The translations under genes and the position numbers were made by a program. Positions 30,169-32,263 of a stretch of 32,263 nucleotides of DNA are shown in pieces. Every line of letters starts with the position of its first letter. The first letter of the stretch is position 1. Origin of the DNA: Halobacillus halophilus (GTDB lineage Bacteria; Bacillota; Bacilli; Bacillales; Halobacillaceae). The notes beneath the pieces were generated by a model. That model saw only the letters and a list, made by a program, of their open reading frames with translations, made no database searches and was not told the DNA's origin. The stretch covers positions 1-32,263 of the forward strand of contig NZ_JAIVAL010000018.1 of assembly GCF_020171985.1 (NCBI RefSeq), written 5' to 3'.

Positions 30169-31631
30169 ATAGAATTACTGTCGTGGGGCTTGGAGCAGGC
30201 GATCTGAATCAATTGCCCCTTGGAATATATCGCTTGTTACAGAATGAAAACCAGGAGATTTTCGTCCGTACCTCTGATCACCCTGTGCTTCAGGAATTAA
30301 AGAAAGAAGGCCTGCATTTCGAAAGCTTTGACCACGTTTATGAAGAAAAAGCACAGTTTGAAGACGTATATAAAGAAATCGTCCGGCAGCTCATGGAAGC
30401 AGCAGAGCATCAGGATATGGTTTATGTGGTACCGGGACACCCGATGCTTGCGGAAAAAACGGTACAACTCCTCATTGAAAAGAGAAAACAAGGAAAGGTG
30501 GACCTTCACATAGAAGGAGGTCACAGTTATCTGGATGCTGCATTTTCATCACTGGAAATCGATCCAATTGAAGGCTTGCAGTTTTTAGATGCCACGGATT
30601 TGAAGCGGGAAGAGATTCAGTACCGCAACCATATCATTCTATGTCAGGTATCTGACGCTGGAGTGGCTTCTGAAGTGAAGTTGACGCTGCTTGAAGACTT
30701 ACCCCCCGAATATCCAGTGACAGTGGTTACAGCAGCTGGCAGCAAGGAAGAGAAACTAGCTACGGTGCCTCTGGCAGACTTAGACCGGAGCATTAAGGTC
30801 AACAATTTAACCAGCGTGTATGTTCCTCCAGTAGAAAAACAAAAACTCAATCATCAATTTGGTCGTTTGAGGGAAATTATTCGTATCCTGCGTAGTCCGG
30901 AAGGCTGTCCATGGGATCGTAAGCAAACCCACGAATCGCTACGTAAATATTTGATAGAAGAAGCTTATGAATTCATCGATGCTGTTAACAGGCAGGATGA
31001 TGAACATATGGTTGAGGAATTAGGGGATGTTCTTCTGCAAGTTATGCTTCACAGCCAAATTGGAGAAGATGAAGGATTTTTTACAGTGGATGACGTAATA
31101 GTATCGATAACAGAAAAAATGATTCGTCGTCATCCTCATGTATTCGATGAAGCAACAGCTGAAAGCGCTGAAGAGGTAGTTACCAATTGGGAGACGATTA
31201 AGATGGAAGAGAAAGGTACGAAACCAGTATCTATTCTAGAATCAGTACCTGCGAGTTTTCCGGGACTTTTACAGGCAGAGGAATTGCAAAAGAAAGCCGC
31301 TAAAGTTGGCTTTGACTGGGACTCTCCAGAACCTGTGGTTGAAAAAGTTAAAGAAGAGTGGGAAGAATTCCAGGAAGCACGTCTGAACAAAGATCAGGAA
31401 GAGATGGAGAAAGAATTTGGAGACTGGTTGTTTGCCATAGCGAATTTAGGCAGGCACTATGGAATAAATAGTGAAAATGCCCTGCAGCGTACGAATCAGA
31501 AGTTTAGAACCAGAATCTTCTCCATGGAGCAAACCGCGGAAATAGGCGGAAAGTCCTTAGCTGATTATGATTTAGACGAGCTGGAGCAATTATGGGTGGA
31601 TGCTAAATTAAAGCATAAAGGAGCGGAATAA
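30165..31631 (+). CDS. yabN: YabN: tetrapyrrole-methylase-like and MazG pyrophosphohydrolase fusion
   Basis: 488 residues. The N-terminal half (about 1-220) is a SAM methylase-like TP-methylase domain (TVVGLGAGDLNQLPLG); the second half has two MazG-type units, the first with EEAYEFIDA and EELGDVLLQV, the second with EEWEEF and EFGDWLFAIANLGR. MazG proteins clear abnormal NTPs. The methylase partner has no known substrate. ATG 30165 overlaps the yabM stop; the frame opens at 30129 but within yabM. Confidence 0.93.
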   Translation: MNRITVVGLGAGDLNQLPLGIYRLLQNENQEIFVRTSDHPVLQELKKEGLHFESFDHVYEEKAQFEDVYKEIVRQLMEAAEHQDMVYVVPGHPMLAEKTVQLLIEKRKQGKVDLHIEGGHSYLDAAFSSLEIDPIEGLQFLDATDLKREEIQYRNHIILCQVSDAGVASEVKLTLLEDLPPEYPVTVVTAAGSKEEKLATVPLADLDRSIKVNNLTSVYVPPVEKQKLNHQFGRLREIIRILRSPEGCPWDRKQTHESLRKYLIEEAYEFIDAVNRQDDEHMVEELGDVLLQVMLHSQIGEDEGFFTVDDVIVSITEKMIRRHPHVFDEATAESAEEVVTNWETIKMEEKGTKPVSILESVPASFPGLLQAEELQKKAAKVGFDWDSPEPVVEKVKEEWEEFQEARLNKDQEEMEKEFGDWLFAIANLGRHYGINSENALQRTNQKFRTRIFSMEQTAEIGGKSLADYDLDELEQLWVDAKLKHKGAE

Positions 31632-31891
31632 TGATGCGCTTAGATAAATTTATGAAAATTTCCAGACTGATTAAAAGACGGACCCTGGCGAAGGAAATCG
31701 CCGATCAAGGCCGTATCAGTATTAATGGAAATCAAAGTAAAGCGTCAAGCAATGTAGACATTGGAGACGAGTTAACCATTCAGTTTGGTCAGAAGATTTT
31801 AACCATTGAGATTAAGTCGCTTAAGGAAAATGTAAATAAAAATGAAGCGGCGTCTCTATATGAAATCAAAAAAGAAGAACCAGTCAAATAA
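31631..31891 (+). CDS. rqcP: S4-domain ribosome quality control protein RqcP (YabO)
   Basis: 86 residues (85 from ATG 31634). A single S4 RNA-binding domain (RLDKFMKISRLIKRRTLAKEIADQGRI). RqcP works with RqcH to add Ala tails to nascent chains on obstructed 50S subunits. AAGGAG at 31618-31623 is 7 nt before ATG 31631 and 10 nt before ATG 31634; B. subtilis starts at the equivalent of the second. Overlaps the yabN stop by one base and ends with a strong terminator, so yabM-yabN-rqcP form one operon. Expected next genes yabP and yabQ are not in the window. Confidence 0.93.
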   Translation: MMRLDKFMKISRLIKRRTLAKEIADQGRISINGNQSKASSNVDIGDELTIQFGQKILTIEIKSLKENVNKNEAASLYEIKKEEPVK

Positions 31892-31900
31892 TGAAACAAC

Positions 31901-31938
31901 AAACCACTGCATACTCACGCAGTGGTTTATTGTTTTTT
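31901..31938 (+). terminator. Intrinsic terminator of yabM-yabN-rqcP
   Basis: AAACCACTGC (31901-31910) pairs perfectly with GCAGTGGTTT (31919-31928); T run ends at 31938. Confidence 0.9.
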
Positions 31939-31979
31939 AGCTCGGAGAAACTTTTTGTTGAGTTTAAATTATAGGTTTA

Positions 31980-32150
31980 TTCAACAATAGGGCCGGATAG
32001 TTGAAGGCTCAGTTTCGTGATATTGGTTCACCGTGAAGGTCCTCCAGGGGATGATTCGCTTTCCGCGGCCCTGCACGACGCAGGGTCGTTCGACGTTGCC
32101 ACAGGAGGTGGCGGTCTTAGTCGAACATCCTTTGTGCTGAGCCTCTGGAA
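31980..32150 (+). repeat. Structured intergenic repeat, element D, cut by an IS
   Basis: Left end TTCAACAATAGGGCCGGATA and the following GAAGGCTCAGTTTCG match elements B and C. The interior has the 58-bp cassette (32069-32126) in the opposite orientation to C: hairpins 32069-32074/32080-32085, 32088-32094/32120-32126 and 32098-32102/32108-32112. The right part is missing; an insertion sequence begins at 32151. The other half may lie beyond the window. Confidence 0.8.
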
Positions 32151-32263
32151 TGTCAACACTTGATTGGACAACTTAATTAAGGTGGTAAGATTTGTATTCT
32201 ACTGGACTTAAGTAGCCCAGAGTACTATGAGTTCGGATATTATTAAACCAATGCACATAATCA
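32151..32263 (-). mobile_element. End of an IS3-family insertion sequence
   Basis: Repeat element D ends abruptly at 32150 and is followed by TGTCAACACTTGATTGGACA, a TG-starting terminus as in IS150-type IS3 elements, and by the transposase C-terminus on the minus strand. The other end and any target duplication lie outside the window. Confidence 0.8.
32173..32262 (-). CDS. IS3-family transposase, C-terminal fragment
   Basis: The last 29 codons plus stop, read on the minus strand. The peptide contains YVHWFNNIRTHSTLGYLSP and ends VEYKSYHLN, which is the standard C-terminus of the IS3/IS150 DDE transposase (OrfB): the WFNNIRTHSTLGYLSP block follows the catalytic Glu. The rest, including the DDE residues, is outside the window, so activity cannot be judged. 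It ends 22 nt from the element terminus. Confidence 0.88.
   Translation of the reverse strand, partial: DYVHWFNNIRTHSTLGYLSPVEYKSYHLN

Overview
The window is a chromosomal segment of an endospore-forming Bacillota of the family Bacillaceae. Gene order from the 5S rRNA gene to yabO/rqcP follows the origin-proximal csfB-to-yabO block of Bacillus subtilis. The sporulation genes csfB, yabG, sspF, spoVG, fin, spoVT and yabM support this. Moderate GC and an acidic tail on Ctc would fit a halotolerant genus such as Halobacillus; that genus guess is inference.

Layout. 4-120 is the 3' end of an rRNA operon (5S). 267-5688 holds csfB, a PLP decarboxylase (yaaO), tmk, darA, yaaR, holB, ricT and yabA: nucleotide supply, clamp loading, initiation control and signalling. 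6140-8025 is an overlapping RNA-modification cluster (trmN6, yazA, rsmI), convergent with abrB, the only complete gene on the minus strand. 8838-14692 holds metG, tatD, yabE, rnmV and rsmA (tRNA charging, DNA end processing, cell wall, 5S maturation, 16S dimethylation). 14755-16493 holds yabG, veg and sspF. 17215-23827 holds ispE, purR, spoVG, glmU, prs, ctc and pth. 23910-31891 holds fin, mfd, spoVT, yabM, yabN and rqcP. The window ends in the tail of an IS3-family transposase.

Regulation can be read at many genes. There are sigma-F-like promoters before csfB and fin, sigma-G-like before spoVT and sspF, a sigma-K-like one before yabG, a sigma-H-like one before spoVG and a sigma-B-like one before ctc. 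Strong sigma-A promoters precede veg (two in tandem), abrB and metG. A candidate PurR operator pair overlaps a promoter before purR. Sixteen intrinsic terminators separate the transcription units.

The unusual content is four large structured intergenic repeats: A 5761-6024, B 16551-17107, C 19024-19406 and D 31980-32150. B, C and D share a left end; A, B and C share a right end. B and C are bounded by inverted repeats. Their interiors are modular and fold extensively. One 58-bp hairpin cassette lies in opposite orientations in C and D, with two compensatory base-pair changes. Element C occupies the place of yabJ between purR and spoVG, and element D is interrupted by the IS. I see no complete unknown defence or metabolic system; the repeat family is the best candidate for something undescribed.
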